Origin: Lucifuga dentata
Lineage: Eukaryota > Chordata > Actinopteri > Ophidiiformes > Bythitidae
Direction: 5' to 3'
Assembly (NCBI GenBank): GCA_014773175.1
Contig: VXCM01000461.1
Span: 62,001 to 126,000, forward strand
Length of the DNA: 64,000 nt
The notes under the pieces were generated by a model. The model was not told the origin of the DNA. It ran no database searches and saw only the letters and a list, made by a program, of their open reading frames with translations. Position numbers and translations under genes: made by a program. This document shows positions 23,301 through 39,502 of the stretch, one piece after another. How positions within the stretch are numbered: position 1 is the stretch's first letter; each line of letters starts with the position of its first letter.

Positions 23301-25924
23301 GCGCAGACGTGATATGTTATGAGCTGTTTGCCTATTAATGTAAAACATCCCCAAATCATTAAACATTAAAGCGTGTTTATGCTATAAAGGTAACACGAAA
23401 AAATAAGGGACAAACTAATGTTTTATTTTTAATTAAAATTTTCGTATACAATGTCATTTTATCTGAACCCACAATGACAATGTAAGAAAAAAATCCCCAC
23501 CTAAACACACACCTAAACATAACTTTAGCAGACACTGACAAAATATTCCGAATGCTCCATTAAACCGGTCAGCAGTCAGCTGTTTAATCTGCATTTAAAC
23601 GGCTGACTGGTGACCAATGGACTGTGGGATACTGAGGAATTATACACCAGCTCTAAATTTGGCCAATTATGCATTTCTCTGCAAGAGACTTTGAATTGGG
23701 ATTGGCTTTGGACGATCTGGCCCCTGAATTACAACATATTATTAACACTGGTGGGCTGGGCTTTCACTCTGAGGGTTTTCCTCTCCACCTGGATTGAGAC
23801 AGAACTTCAATCCCAGTGCTAATGTCTGCCCCTTAGAAACTTACAGACTTTGACACACATTCCTGACAAGTCTGTGAAGACATTTGGGTCTGCCACTCTG
23901 AAATCTGAAATAAGAAAGTGCTGGGACATGGCTTCAGTGTTGACCGTAAACACGGAACTGCACAGATTTTAATTCCTGGTATCTGTGTGATCACCATCAT
24001 GATCGCCATCATTCTCTGATGAAGGTCTGTAGAGAATGACTTACTAACTGAATGGAGAGCAAGTAACTTAATGCTTTAATTGATAATATTTTCACAGAAT
24101 CTAGATTTGAAAACAACTGTTTGACAGTAAAGACGACTCCAAAATTAGCCTTTTGTGACAGAGTTTGATATGAGCAGGTCAGAGCAGCAGCTTTGCAGAC
24201 ATTCACAGATTTTTAACAATTTGATATGGTCTCTATGTAGCTACAAAGGGGCCACTGAGTGAAAAGTAGTCCGTGACTCATGACTGATCTCTCATAACAT
24301 GATGTAATGGGTGTATGGTGATGCCTATGTCACACAAGAATGTTGAATAACCACGTATCTGGACAACTCTGTTATTTCAAAATGGTACAGCTTCTGTTGG
24401 ATATAATGGCATATTACTGAGCATGAGTATGCAGATTTTCTTTGGACAGTTCACAGTTAGTCTCAAAATACTTTACAACATCTGCATTCTACTGAAATAG
24501 TAGAAATGGAAATGATAAATTACAGCTGCAAGCAGCAGAATGCTGACTGGGTTCCAATTTAGCAAATTTGTCATGAAGGTCTAATTCCTTGTTAGATACA
24601 AATATTCATCTGTACATTGGTTGTTTACCAAAAATGAAAGTCTTAAATTTCAGATGAAAAAAATAAAAAACCACAAATGAAAATTAAAGATAAAAAAGGT
24701 ATTTTTTCACAAAAGCAGAATTGGAGACAAAAAAAAAAAAAACCTTAAAATTAATTGTGTTGAAAATATTTGTATTAAATTTGTTTTGAAATGTTTTGCT
24801 ATGTAAAAAAAACTTCTCATTCACTCATTCATTTTGCAAAATGATTACATAATTTCAAATTTCAAAAAAGAAGGTTCAATATTTTGTGTGCATAAAAAGC
24901 CTGAGGATCAGCAGATATATTAAAGGGGACATTGTCCTGATAAGAAAGTAAACTTGTTATTTCTAGTTAAAGAGTCAGCCATCTTTGTGTTACAATTCAG
25001 CTTCATGACTGAGATTATGGCAAGAAATAAGAATATGGGCATGGAGAATGATAAACAGTTAAAGTATTACACAGTTACACAATCACAGTGAAATGAGTCT
25101 GTCCACAATGACAGCAGACCCTCAGGCATGCATCCTTTAACATCTGTAACAGGCAATAAGTTACACACAAGACATGCTTGTAAAGCCAAGCACATGAGCA
25201 TCAGAGCTGCATCATAGCTAAATGTACAGAAATGCGGTTACTGGGAAGGTATGAGCTGGTAATGCGTGTGATATAGAACTATCCTGGAAGAGAGACCACA
25301 ATACTGTCAAAAAGATGAGATGATCACAGAAACAACACATCATTTGCTTATTGTGTATCTTGACCTTTCATCTGCTTCCTGTTTCCGTGTCCCCTGTAAC
25401 ATTCATATTCCATAGTTGGCTCCAACGAATAAAGGGAGAATGGGGTACAAAAAGTGCAAGGAAGTCTATATGTAATGTATCTTTACAATGACTTGTAATA
25501 ATGAAAACCTGTCATTGACCTTCAGCATTCAATGCGATTTTACGTTAACACTGATTATAAAATGTCATCCAGTGTGGAATAGCTGTAGGAAAACAATTTC
25601 TTAAATTATACATTAACTTTGTATGAATTCATCACAAAATTGCATTTTGCACTTTTTCATATGCACTATACAGGTTAAGTTTGGGGTCGAGGCATAAAGT
25701 CAAAAACAGACCAAATCTTTGCCAAATTATTTTAGCACATGGCCTAATTTATGTTTCTGTCTTCTAGTATTTGGCATTATATTTTCTTATTTTAGTTTTA
25801 GTATTTAGATGATAATATACATATTGTTGTGAGGCCCCAGTCTATATCAAACATTGCAAAAAACCAACTTGATTCCATTGATGTTGTCTCTAGTTTTGAG
25901 TTGTCTTTGCAGCCCTGTTGATCC
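23300..25924. other. WDR76-CTSH intergenic interval
   Basis: AT-rich sequence between the WDR76 promoter region and the CTSH stop, including the unmapped CTSH 3'UTR at its right end. I see no convincing exon, RNA gene or complete transposon. Short reading frames here have no recognisable motifs. Confidence 0.5.
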
Positions 25925-29373
<3,449 letters not shown>

Positions 29374-29435
29374 TCTTCACTCTGAGCTCCAACAAGCTGA
29401 GACAGTCACATGACTCAGTCTGCTTTTATACTCCT
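29374..29435 (-). promoter_or_regulatory. ctsh: CTSH core promoter: TATA box plus E-box/AP-1-like sites
   Basis: Reading the minus strand, TATAAAAG lies at 29423-29430, about 50 bases upstream of the CTSH ATG, so transcription would start near 29395 with a very short leader. Between TATA and ATG lie GTCACATGAC (29405-29414), one base from the TFEB/CLEAR consensus GTCACGTGAC, and an overlapping AP-1 motif TGACTCA (29411-29417). Lysosomal genes are known TFEB targets; use of this site is inferred. Confidence 0.5.
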
Positions 29436-30947
29436 TTCTTCCCTTTGATCTGCCTCCAGAAAAGCAAGAAAGGTCACAGGCTAATGCACATTTTACAGCT
29501 AGAAAGAAACGTGGTTGCAGACACTTTTTCCCCCTGAGAAAGAATAGGTTTATTAACAAGAGGTAATCAGGAAAGAATACACTTTTATACAAAACTGGAA
29601 ATACTACTCAAGCTGTTGAAATAGACTCCTACCACTGGTATTGCTCACTGCAAACATCTGATGTGCCTGTTATAAGTATAGATGCATGTGCAAGGGTGAG
29701 ATTTATATACAATACACATACTGTTCTAGATATAGATTGGATCGGAACACAAGTGGTGCATGCCAGCCACTTAAGCCTTAGGTGTATTTCTATACAAAGC
29801 CTGTAAAAAATACATATAAATGTCCCAAGATTAAGCACAATATTACTACTGTATAGTCCTGCTAAAACATTGGAATAGACAGGATACAGAATGTGTTACA
29901 CTTATAAGTTGTTTTCAACATTCGTTTTAAAGTATACACAGGAAAGTTATTACAGAGTTGAACAATCATAAGGATAACACATTTCAAGGGATATGTTTAA
30001 CACATTGCACGTTAGGAAATGCATCAGACTGCCTGTACACATCATTGTACACAGCAATTTCTTCAGCTTCATTGGCAAATTGTGCAACAAAATAGTTTAC
30101 ATTTTTTTGTGGTATATATATTTATCCTTTTCATGATTAAGGCAAAACCATAATGCACTGGCCAAAGAGGGTTAACCATAAAAACTCACTGTGTGAGTGT
30201 AAAAGCTGGGAATTTGACTTCCTGAAGTGGCTCAATATACTGGTTACATCTGCTACATACACTGCCTGGTGCTTAAACTGTATATACATCATGATGCCCA
30301 CCAGGGGAATAAGGTGACAAAAGCAAAGTCTAAGTGTCACATCCATGTCTCTGAGTGAGGCCTCTTTCATTTAGCAGCTACATAAAACATCACGTCATGA
30401 TTCAGGTTTAGCAGACCCTTATTTTATCTCCCCTGCTCTTTTAAATCTAAGAGGAGCTTTGAAAATTAACTTTATGCCTTGTTTTCATGAGTATATGGTG
30501 ATCGTTCATCTGAGATCAATATGCGAGGATAATTCGGTTGCGGTATTGCTGCCATACTAAGGCAGAATATTTGAAATGGGGAAAAATCACTGCTGAGTGC
30601 ATTTCTCCCTCAACTTTGACATCTTAGCAGAAAAGAAGGACTTACAATCTTGTGACAAATGTGTCCATCATATCTATATACTTCCTATATTCTCTGTTTA
30701 TTTTATGGTTGAAATTAATTTCATTATATGAAGGTTTTTAAGACAATAAATAACATATAAACACTCTGTAACTATATAAATAAAACCTCTCGGGCTTCTA
30801 CTCAATCTCTAATAACGATTATACACAAAGAGTCCATTGGGGAGCACATACTAGGAGGGCACAGCCTACTGCGTCTAATACAAATAATAGAATATGTACA
30901 TTATGAATAGTCTCTGTACACTCCATGTGGTTCAAGAGAGATCCTCT
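29436..30947 (-). other. rasgrf1: RASGRF1 3'UTR and RASGRF1-CTSH spacer
   Basis: AT-rich, with no exon seen. The minus strand has AATAAA at 30702-30697, about 250 bases past the RASGRF1 stop, a reasonable poly(A) signal. The CTSH promoter starts only about 1.5 kb after the RASGRF1 stop, in the same orientation. Confidence 0.45.
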
Positions 30948-33705
30948 TCATGATGAAGTTTTGGGTTCGATTCTCAGAGACGCTTCATACAGACTCTCCT
31001 CGTCCAGCACTGAACTGCCATCCAGCAAATACTTTGCGGCCTGAATCAAACAGGAACACAGTCAAAAGTGTTTCTTCGTGATTTAATTTCATGTGCTCTG
31101 CATTTATAAAACACATTCTGAATGAGGGTGAGCACAGCCAGTGGTTGGTGCAGCTCTATTTCTGCAGTCAGGCCATTAGCTTTTATTGAACAATGCAGAC
31201 TAAAAAAAATACCTGGAGAAAATATATATATAAAAAAAATAACTCAAATAGAAGAAGTAGTCGGATACTCCCTCCAGGCAAAAGACTGGAAGAATATAAG
31301 CATGCAATAAAACAATACAGACAACCACCCCACCCCAAAAAAAGAAACAAAAAAAAAAAAACAAAAAACAAAACATCTCACCTTTGGCTGATAATCGATC
31401 TTATAAGCTGTTTGCTGAAACTGGCGTATCTCTCTGATAATGTGAGATATCTGGAAACAAATGAAATTAAAATCATATAAAATGCAAACTTGTGGAATTC
31501 TGTATCCACAGTTATTCTTTTGCATTTCAAACTTGAGATTCAGTCCGACAACAATAAATTGTATGTTACTGTATGTAAATCAACACACTTCCCCCCTCGT
31601 TGTTTTCTTTACCATTCTCATCTTGGAGAAGTTGACCAGGTTGTCCTCTGTGTAGTTGGGTGTGCCCTCCTCAATAAAGGCCAGGTCCGTCAGATACATT
31701 CCCAGGTACGGCACACAGGGAGGGTCACAGCTAAGAGAAGGGTAAATAATATATAATATAAATAAACAATACAATACAGATACAGATATACACAAAGAGT
31801 CTGAGACACAAACTCCCATCTAATCAAACTTCATGTGTAAGCACCTCACAAGTAAATAAAAAGTTCAACTTGAGCTTTGAATAAATACTTACTTCTTCAG
31901 AGCCTCTCGCAGGTTTTTGAAGCGTCCCTCTGATGACACTAGTTTCTGTAACTTATCAATCACCGTCTTTGTCTAAGAGAAACATCCAACAAAACATTAT
32001 TGCCTCTGATGACTTCCTTTTGTTAAACATGGTTTCCCAAAGGTTCATAAAGTGCACTAAAAAACATGCAGCACAATTAAACTAATCGTGTTTGACTCAT
32101 AGCCGAACCACTCCAACTGAACATTTCTAAATGCTGCATTTTTGCTGCTGTTGTGCGTAAAAACACCTGCAAGTTCTAAGTGAATTCATACGTCTGGAAA
32201 ATTACTGAAGGAAGGGATCTTAACTGTAACTTATGGCTATGTTAAAAACAAAAAAAAACAAACAAAAAAAAAAAAANAAAAAAAAAAAAACAACGTAGAC
32301 CCAAGTGGGCTAGCCTGTTTTATATTATACCTTGGGTATATTCTGGGCTAGTCCAATTTATACCCCGGGGTGTTATTTAGGCTAGGTTATTTCGTATCCC
32401 CCAAGGCCAGATTATACCCCCACATGCAGACACACAAACTATTCAAGGATACGGTATTAAATTTTTGATTTTATTTCATATGCTGATGACACAACCTTAT
32501 CCACTGCAATACACAATTTTAATCACCTCAGTGCAGTTACAAACTAATCAAGTGCAGATTACAATGAATCATGAGCTGGATAAAATATATGATTGGCTTG
32601 GTAAAAATAAGTTTTCCCTGAATTTATCAAAAAGGAAACATGTTAATTGCAACACGATTCACCAACTTTTGTGTAAAATTTTTTGAATCTCCAATATAGC
32701 CGACAAACTGCTTCAATTTCCTTGGCATCCGGATTGACAATAATCTGACATTTAGATCTCAAACTCAAAAGCTCTCAAGTAAAATTTCAGAAACTATCGG
32801 GATTTTAAATGAATTGAAACATGACTCCGACTTCATAGTTTTGTTTTTACAACTCAGTGTCAATCTAGAGATTCTCCTTTATCCAGTTATATGCATTTGA
32901 ATATTAAATAATTAAGCAGGTAGGTGAAGAAAAATGAGAGAATGAGTGAATGAGTGAAAAATAAATGAATATTTCAAACTGATATGACAATAAAACTGAA
33001 AAGAAACATTTTCGCTCAATGCACTTTCATATTTATTATGTTACAGATGCAACATGGAAATCGAATTGTGTGTGGCCTAAACTGACGGGTATAGTTTGGC
33101 AGGGACTTAATCTGGCCTGCTACACTGGTTCTAACCAAATTTGTTTTTGTAAGGATGAAACAATAATTACGGCTGTAGTAGGGAAGACAACTGTGAACTT
33201 CTGGTGTGAAAGCTCCAGAGAGAAAACATTCTGCTTGAATTCACTTCTGAGAGAACACATCAGAGTGTTACCTGCTTGGAGACCTTCAGCCAGGTCTTCT
33301 TCAGACGGAAGATGGAGCTGCGGTTGAGAGAGGATGTGATCTCTAGCACGGCGTTGTAGTTGTGGAGGCAGCGGCAGATGTCAGCCACCGCCACCCACTT
33401 CTCTATCACCCCCACCCTCAGGTTGACATCGTCCCAGTGCAGGATCTCTGTGGCTATCCTGTTGCTGGTCTGACAGTGAGGAAAGCGTAGTGTGAAAAGA
33501 ATGTCTGTCTGTCTATGCAGCATACGTATTTTAATTCACAACACCAATACACATACATCATTGAAATGCTTGGTTGTTTTCATAATGTATGGAGTTCTCT
33601 CATTTTTGTCATTCTTCATCCAGCCTTGACCAAAGAACTCCCTGTAAAACGTGCAGAAACACATTTTCAAATAAACAACAATGAAGAAAACACATCAACT
33701 ATCAC

Positions 33706-33741
<36 letters not shown>

Positions 33742-36700
33742 GTTATGTGTGTGTGTGCTCATACATGCACCAAATGTGCACATGAACTCACTCATATGGG
33801 ATGACCTTGAAGACCAGGTGGTCCAGGAGTGTAAGTTGTTCAGCAATCTCCAGGGCAGAGTGGCTCTCAAATGGCTCGGTCTTACAATCCTCTATGGACT
33901 GACACACGCATGCATACACGCACGCACACACATACACAGTTGAAAAACATCACAACAAAAGCATAATTTCTACAGGGCATCAAGTAACTGTCAGAAGTGT
34001 GATGATTTTAATATTAAACAGGCTTCTTACCATCTGTGTGATCTCTTCCAGACTGACCTGGTTGTCTCCAGGGTCCTCCTGGGTGAGAGTTCTGCATGCA
34101 GAATGATACAAGTGCCATTATTTGTATGATATGACAAAAACTGCCAGGAGCTGAATAAACATAAATGGAATCAATCCAGACCTTAATTAAAGCACTCAAC
34201 ATTGCCCACCTGGACCCAAGTGCCAATTAAGCCTTCATTTATCTTTTTTCTGTTTGAGTTAGGCTTTGACTGAGAACAATGACCGAGAAAAATATTTTAC
34301 TTCCAACGGGCTTTGCCCTCTGACATGCTATAGGCTTGACCCTTCACCTACATTTGCATTTGCTCGAACAACAGCATGAACCCTGCCAACCCTATCGGTA
34401 TGAGGTTGTGCCACAACTTGTCATTGTTGTTTTGGAAATACTGAGCATCATGACACTGAGATGCCTCATAAGGTGAAGAATAACTCCATCTGGTGTTGAC
34501 CCTCCTGTCCGCATCCCACACCAGAATCTGCCAGGAGACCACGTACCTCTGGATTGTTTCCTCAGTGACACTGGCAAGCCCTCCAGGTGGCGTATCCATC
34601 CATACAACAATAATCTCTTATTTCAGACTTTAAGACATTGTCCCCACCAGCTTCCCAGAAATACCTGGATTTCATTGTGCTTTTATTGGAGCAGATATTG
34701 CTTTGTCCTCCTCCTACTGCTACTCCTACCTTTTCTCTCTCAAGCTCCCATGGGGTGCCCAATCTGCACGCTAGGGACTCTTGATGCTGATGGATTCATC
34801 TCCACAGCTATCCATTTAGCTTTGCAATTCCTGACGTGGGGGTTTTCTCCAGACATTTTTTTCAGGGTGCTCAGTGTTAACCACAGGCTGATAAGTTATT
34901 TGTTTGATCTAAAATAGGACATTTTACCTATCAATCACAACCTAACTTCTGATTAGGAAAATGTTTTTTTTTTTCCAATATGATTGCACATGAATGTAAG
35001 ATTTCTGACTTGCTGCGATTAAGCAGTGACAGCAGGAACCAACCTGATAATGTTGGCAGCTGCCTTTCGCTCTTGTGTCAGGAGCTCTGGATCATGCATC
35101 ACCTCCTCCAGGAAGCCAATGACCCGCATTTTCAACTCGGTGTTCAGCTCAAAGTCCTGAGGAACAAAAGCTGTGTCAATACAGATGTTTTGCTTTGTTT
35201 GAGCCAAGGGAAGGAAGGAAGGAAGGAAGGAAGGAAGGAAGGAAGGAAGGAAGGAAGGAAAGAAGGGCAAAGAACTGTACCTGGGAATGTTTGGAGACCC
35301 AGTGACGCAGCACATTGAGGACTCTGTTTGTGGCAGCTCGTCTGATCACAAACTCCTTGTCTCCATTCCTCTGATCTGTGGGGAAACCTGGATCCAGGTT
35401 CAGGAAAGTTACTTTCCTGAACGATAGATAAGTGACTACCTACAGCAGTCAGTAATCACTTGTGTATTTCAATTATCTCATATTTAGCAACATCGTGCTA
35501 CAAAATATACAAATGACAGGACAGGAGCTTACACAGATGAATTCTAGGTCCCCCAACAAGCTTTACTTGCTTTCTGGTAGTATCACCCCCAAATTATGAC
35601 TAACCTGTGCTGGCGAGGGACATGCGTCGGTATTTCTCCTTGGTTGGCGTGCCTTCGTTGGCACCGGCAGTGGCGATGGCAAAGGCTGAGGCGGCAGAGA
35701 GCGCACTGCGGTTATTGTCCAGCTCCCGACAAGATGATACCACCATGCCATTGTTAAAGGAAAACAGGGAAAACTCTGGAGGGAGGACAGCAAAACAGAG
35801 GGACTGAATAAATTAATTACACTGTAAGAGTGTGCAGCATTTTCTGAATTACAAATACAGCCTTATATGCATATGAAATATCAGTGAAGCTTAATAAGGC
35901 AGGTTAATAATAAGTGTGTAATGTGAGTATTAGCATACAGTATTTATTACATTACTATTTCCCCTGTAACCTTCACACTCAAAATTTAGATTACTCTTCC
36001 ATTATTATTTTTAAGTGAGCATTACAGTTTCTATCAGGGTGATACAGTTTCTACTATCCCAGCTATGAAAACTTTTATACAATGGAATCTACTTTAACAG
36101 ATCAGCAAACTTGATGATACTCTGAGTTTAAAAAAAATTAAAGGCTAAATATATATTAATTTTTAAAAAGGGCCATAATAGAGGAAAATCCTGGGAATTT
36201 TCTCAAGTTACCCTTAGTTTAAGGTTCTACAGTTATTGTAAATCTCATTAAGGGAGTGTGTATGTTCGTTTCTAGAATGTTATATATGTTTTATATTTTT
36301 ATTTTAGTCAACTTATTTTATTTTATGTTTGAATTCATTTTATAGTTTGAACTGCTTTGTTCAAATATTCCCATTTTTGGATATATACCATTATCACAGT
36401 TTCATCATTTTATTGTACATTACATTCTTATTGGAAATAAATAGGATTTTACACAAAAATACTACCCCAGAGGCATAATTCTAGAGTACAGATAGGTGTT
36501 TAGATTACTGCTGGGGTCACGCATGGTATCACTCATTGGTTTGGACATACAGGTGCTTCATCAAACTATATTGTTACCAGTCTCAACCAGTAGAGGGCAA
36601 CAGAGAGCTGAGACAGACCAGCACAGTGTGTCCTGAACCTCATGGCAGTGATGCTGCACACTCCACTGTGTCTGCATTGCTACCTCCCTCCACTCCTTCC

Positions 36701-39400
36701 TCTTTCCTCTGTTCAGGCGGGGGTGGTATAGAAGAACACGCACATCGTTGCTAAGGTACAAGGTTTCCTTCCACCTACTCACACGAGGCTCTGGCTTCCC
36801 TTGTATCCAGCATCGTGGGAAGAGAACACACAGGGGATGAATTGTGCCTGACTACCCACGGGGTGGATGCTCCCTCTGTGCGCAGCACAGGGAGGGCCGG
36901 GAGGCTGTGGGTGGTTTTTAATCAAGACCTTATTTGGTCATAGTTACAGTTGTCATTTTATGAAGAAGTTTCTTACTGTGGACATATTTATTTAACTCAA
37001 GAGTATGAATGCAGCACACTCGTTCAGACTGTGCTGTGTTCATCTTTTGTAGATCAGAACAGCTGGTTGGATTTTAAATAGATGATTGGATTTTACCCTG
37101 GTGATTTTAAAAATCACCATACCTCTTATGCCCTTAATATTTATTGCGTGCTATATTTCAAAATGTACTTTTATTTTACTGTTTAGTGGCAGCTTCATTT
37201 GCCCTGGAAGTGGAAATGTTTTAAGGTTAACCTAAAGGACCAAAGGTACACAGTAACCATGAAACAATAGTTAAAGTTTAAAGATTAAAGAAAGATTCGT
37301 TAATCTTGCAGTAACCTGGATCAATTTATGTAATATTTCTCCGCAATTTAAATTGTCTATTTCAAACTGTCAAAGTTCCGATATGTAAATCATACATTTT
37401 TCGGTTAAAGGACCATACCAGTGATTTTGAATGATTTTTGTTTGGTTCTGCTGCAAACTGGAATTGTTCATTTATTCATAAACTCCTACTGAGGATGTAA
37501 AATTACTGTAGTGAGCGTTGTAGAATGTTTGCCATTAGTTAGAGCTGTTATTGATGATTTGATTTTTCAGTTATATTCTCATTTGCTAAGACATCACAGT
37601 TGCATGGAAAGCATCTCATAAGCAAAGAACTAGCTACATGCGTGCCAGCTCTCACATTGCAGCCAAGTTACTTCACAGTCTTGCCAACTCATTTGTTTCT
37701 TAACTAGGGGGTTGGGATTTAAAAGTAGATCAGTAGCCATTCTAAATCGATATAGAAGTGGACAGTTGTACCAGAATTTTTTGACTTGACATTCTTGGGT
37801 GTTGTTGGTGACTTGGGAGGGGACATTTCTGCTTCTGTTTCATCCATCTGACCTGGATCTTCATCACATTCCTCTCGCACTGACAGATCTGGACAGAAAA
37901 ATTATTTCACAGTCAATACAAATGTAACAGTGTACTATTTGAGAAGAAGAAAAGACACCAGCACTACTTGAGTTGGGGGTTTGAAGCCTGGTAAAGTTAA
38001 GGAGAAGCAAAGGTTAAGGATAGACCTTCAATGTCAAAATAAAGTCATCTCAGGAATCTTTAAGGCTCATGAAGTCTAAAAGCATTGCCAGATGCTTAGA
38101 TTGCTGCAGTTGTTAATCATCTTTAGAGACAATTTTATAACATTCTTATTTCATTGAATATTAAAAACTCCTTTTCTAAAAGTGGTGTCTCTATATGATA
38201 CAAATTATAAAATAATTATAAAGTCTTGGGCATCCTACAGAGTGTCTGCTGCTCCACTGCTCCATTGATGCCAATTCACCCCAAAGGTTTTAAAAAAGCT
38301 TCTGGGGGCAAAAAGTGTGATCTGGTCAATGGGATATATGCACAAAATATGGATCAAAAACACTCTACAACCTTAGAGCAAATTAGGCAATAAAAGCCAC
38401 TCTAGAATGAATACAGAAAAATAAGAAATGTGCATGACGGTGATTCTGACCTTGCTTGCTGAGGACAGACTCTTCAGCCTTGCCTTCAGCTTTGGGCTCG
38501 CCCTCATCTGGAATTTTGCTGGCCATGGTGCTGGACACATAAAGCTTGTTGATGTCAAGGGTGGTTTTGCTGAATGGTGACATGGTGGAGTGCATGCTTG
38601 CATGGCCATTGGGGGAACAGCTGAGCGCAGCCAGGTCCAGGGCTTTGCCCCCAGTGATGATGGGGATGTTCAGAGAAAGCTTGCGGCGGCGGTTGGGTGA
38701 GGAGGTCTTGGTGATAGAGAGAGGAGGAGGGGAGGAGAACTTGCGGCTGGCACGTGGTGATGTGGGTGGCTCGCCATAGAGGAGTTTGCTGTTCTGACTA
38801 CTAGCAAAGAAAAGCTCCAAAGAGCTGGAAAGATGAGGGCAAAAAGGGAAAAGGTCAAAGGAGAGAAGGGAGGGGGAAAAGCAAGCAGGCTGAATATCAT
38901 CAACAGTATATTTTATGCATTGAATAGACACAAAACTTGAGTTAAAAAAGATAACATTACTTTTTGATATAAAGCCACATAGGAGCAAGTGGAAAGGGGA
39001 GAAATGGTGAAGATGGGGTGCACTTAGTGTGTGCACAGAACACAGACAAAGAGAGGGAACACATTAACCGTGGAGATTCTGGGAGCTCCTGCCTCTTTTA
39101 TTTAAACTACATTGTTTAAGACAGCATCCTCCTCGCACTGAGAGCCACCCCCTCTGAAGGCCTATAAATAGCATGTCAAGTGACAGTGTGGGAGGCACAA
39201 GTGCTGCCAACAGCAACCAGCCAAGGGGAGGCCCACAGAGACACGGGGAGAGGAAAAACAGGGAGAGAGAAGAGGGAGAGAGGGAGATGGAGGTGCACTG
39301 CAAAAAAGTAAGCAAGAACAGTGAAACAGGGGTGAGAGATTGAGAGAGAGAAGGAGATAGAGGCTGTAATTGAGCAACAGCATTGTTGCTCTCTCTCTCT

Positions 39401-39444
<44 letters not shown>

Positions 39445-39457
39445 NCTCTCTCTCTCT

Positions 39458-39502
<45 letters not shown>

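Noticed and set aside
23610..23822. 70-codon Trp-rich frame between WDR76 and CTSH
   Set aside because: No motif, no splice partner and no poly(A) context; likely chance.
24009..24206. NVCKAAALTCSYQ as a possible CTSH C-terminal exon
   Set aside because: It superficially resembles the cathepsin H end, but the real last exon ([20 protein letters not shown]) is at 26000-25925 with a proper acceptor and phase.
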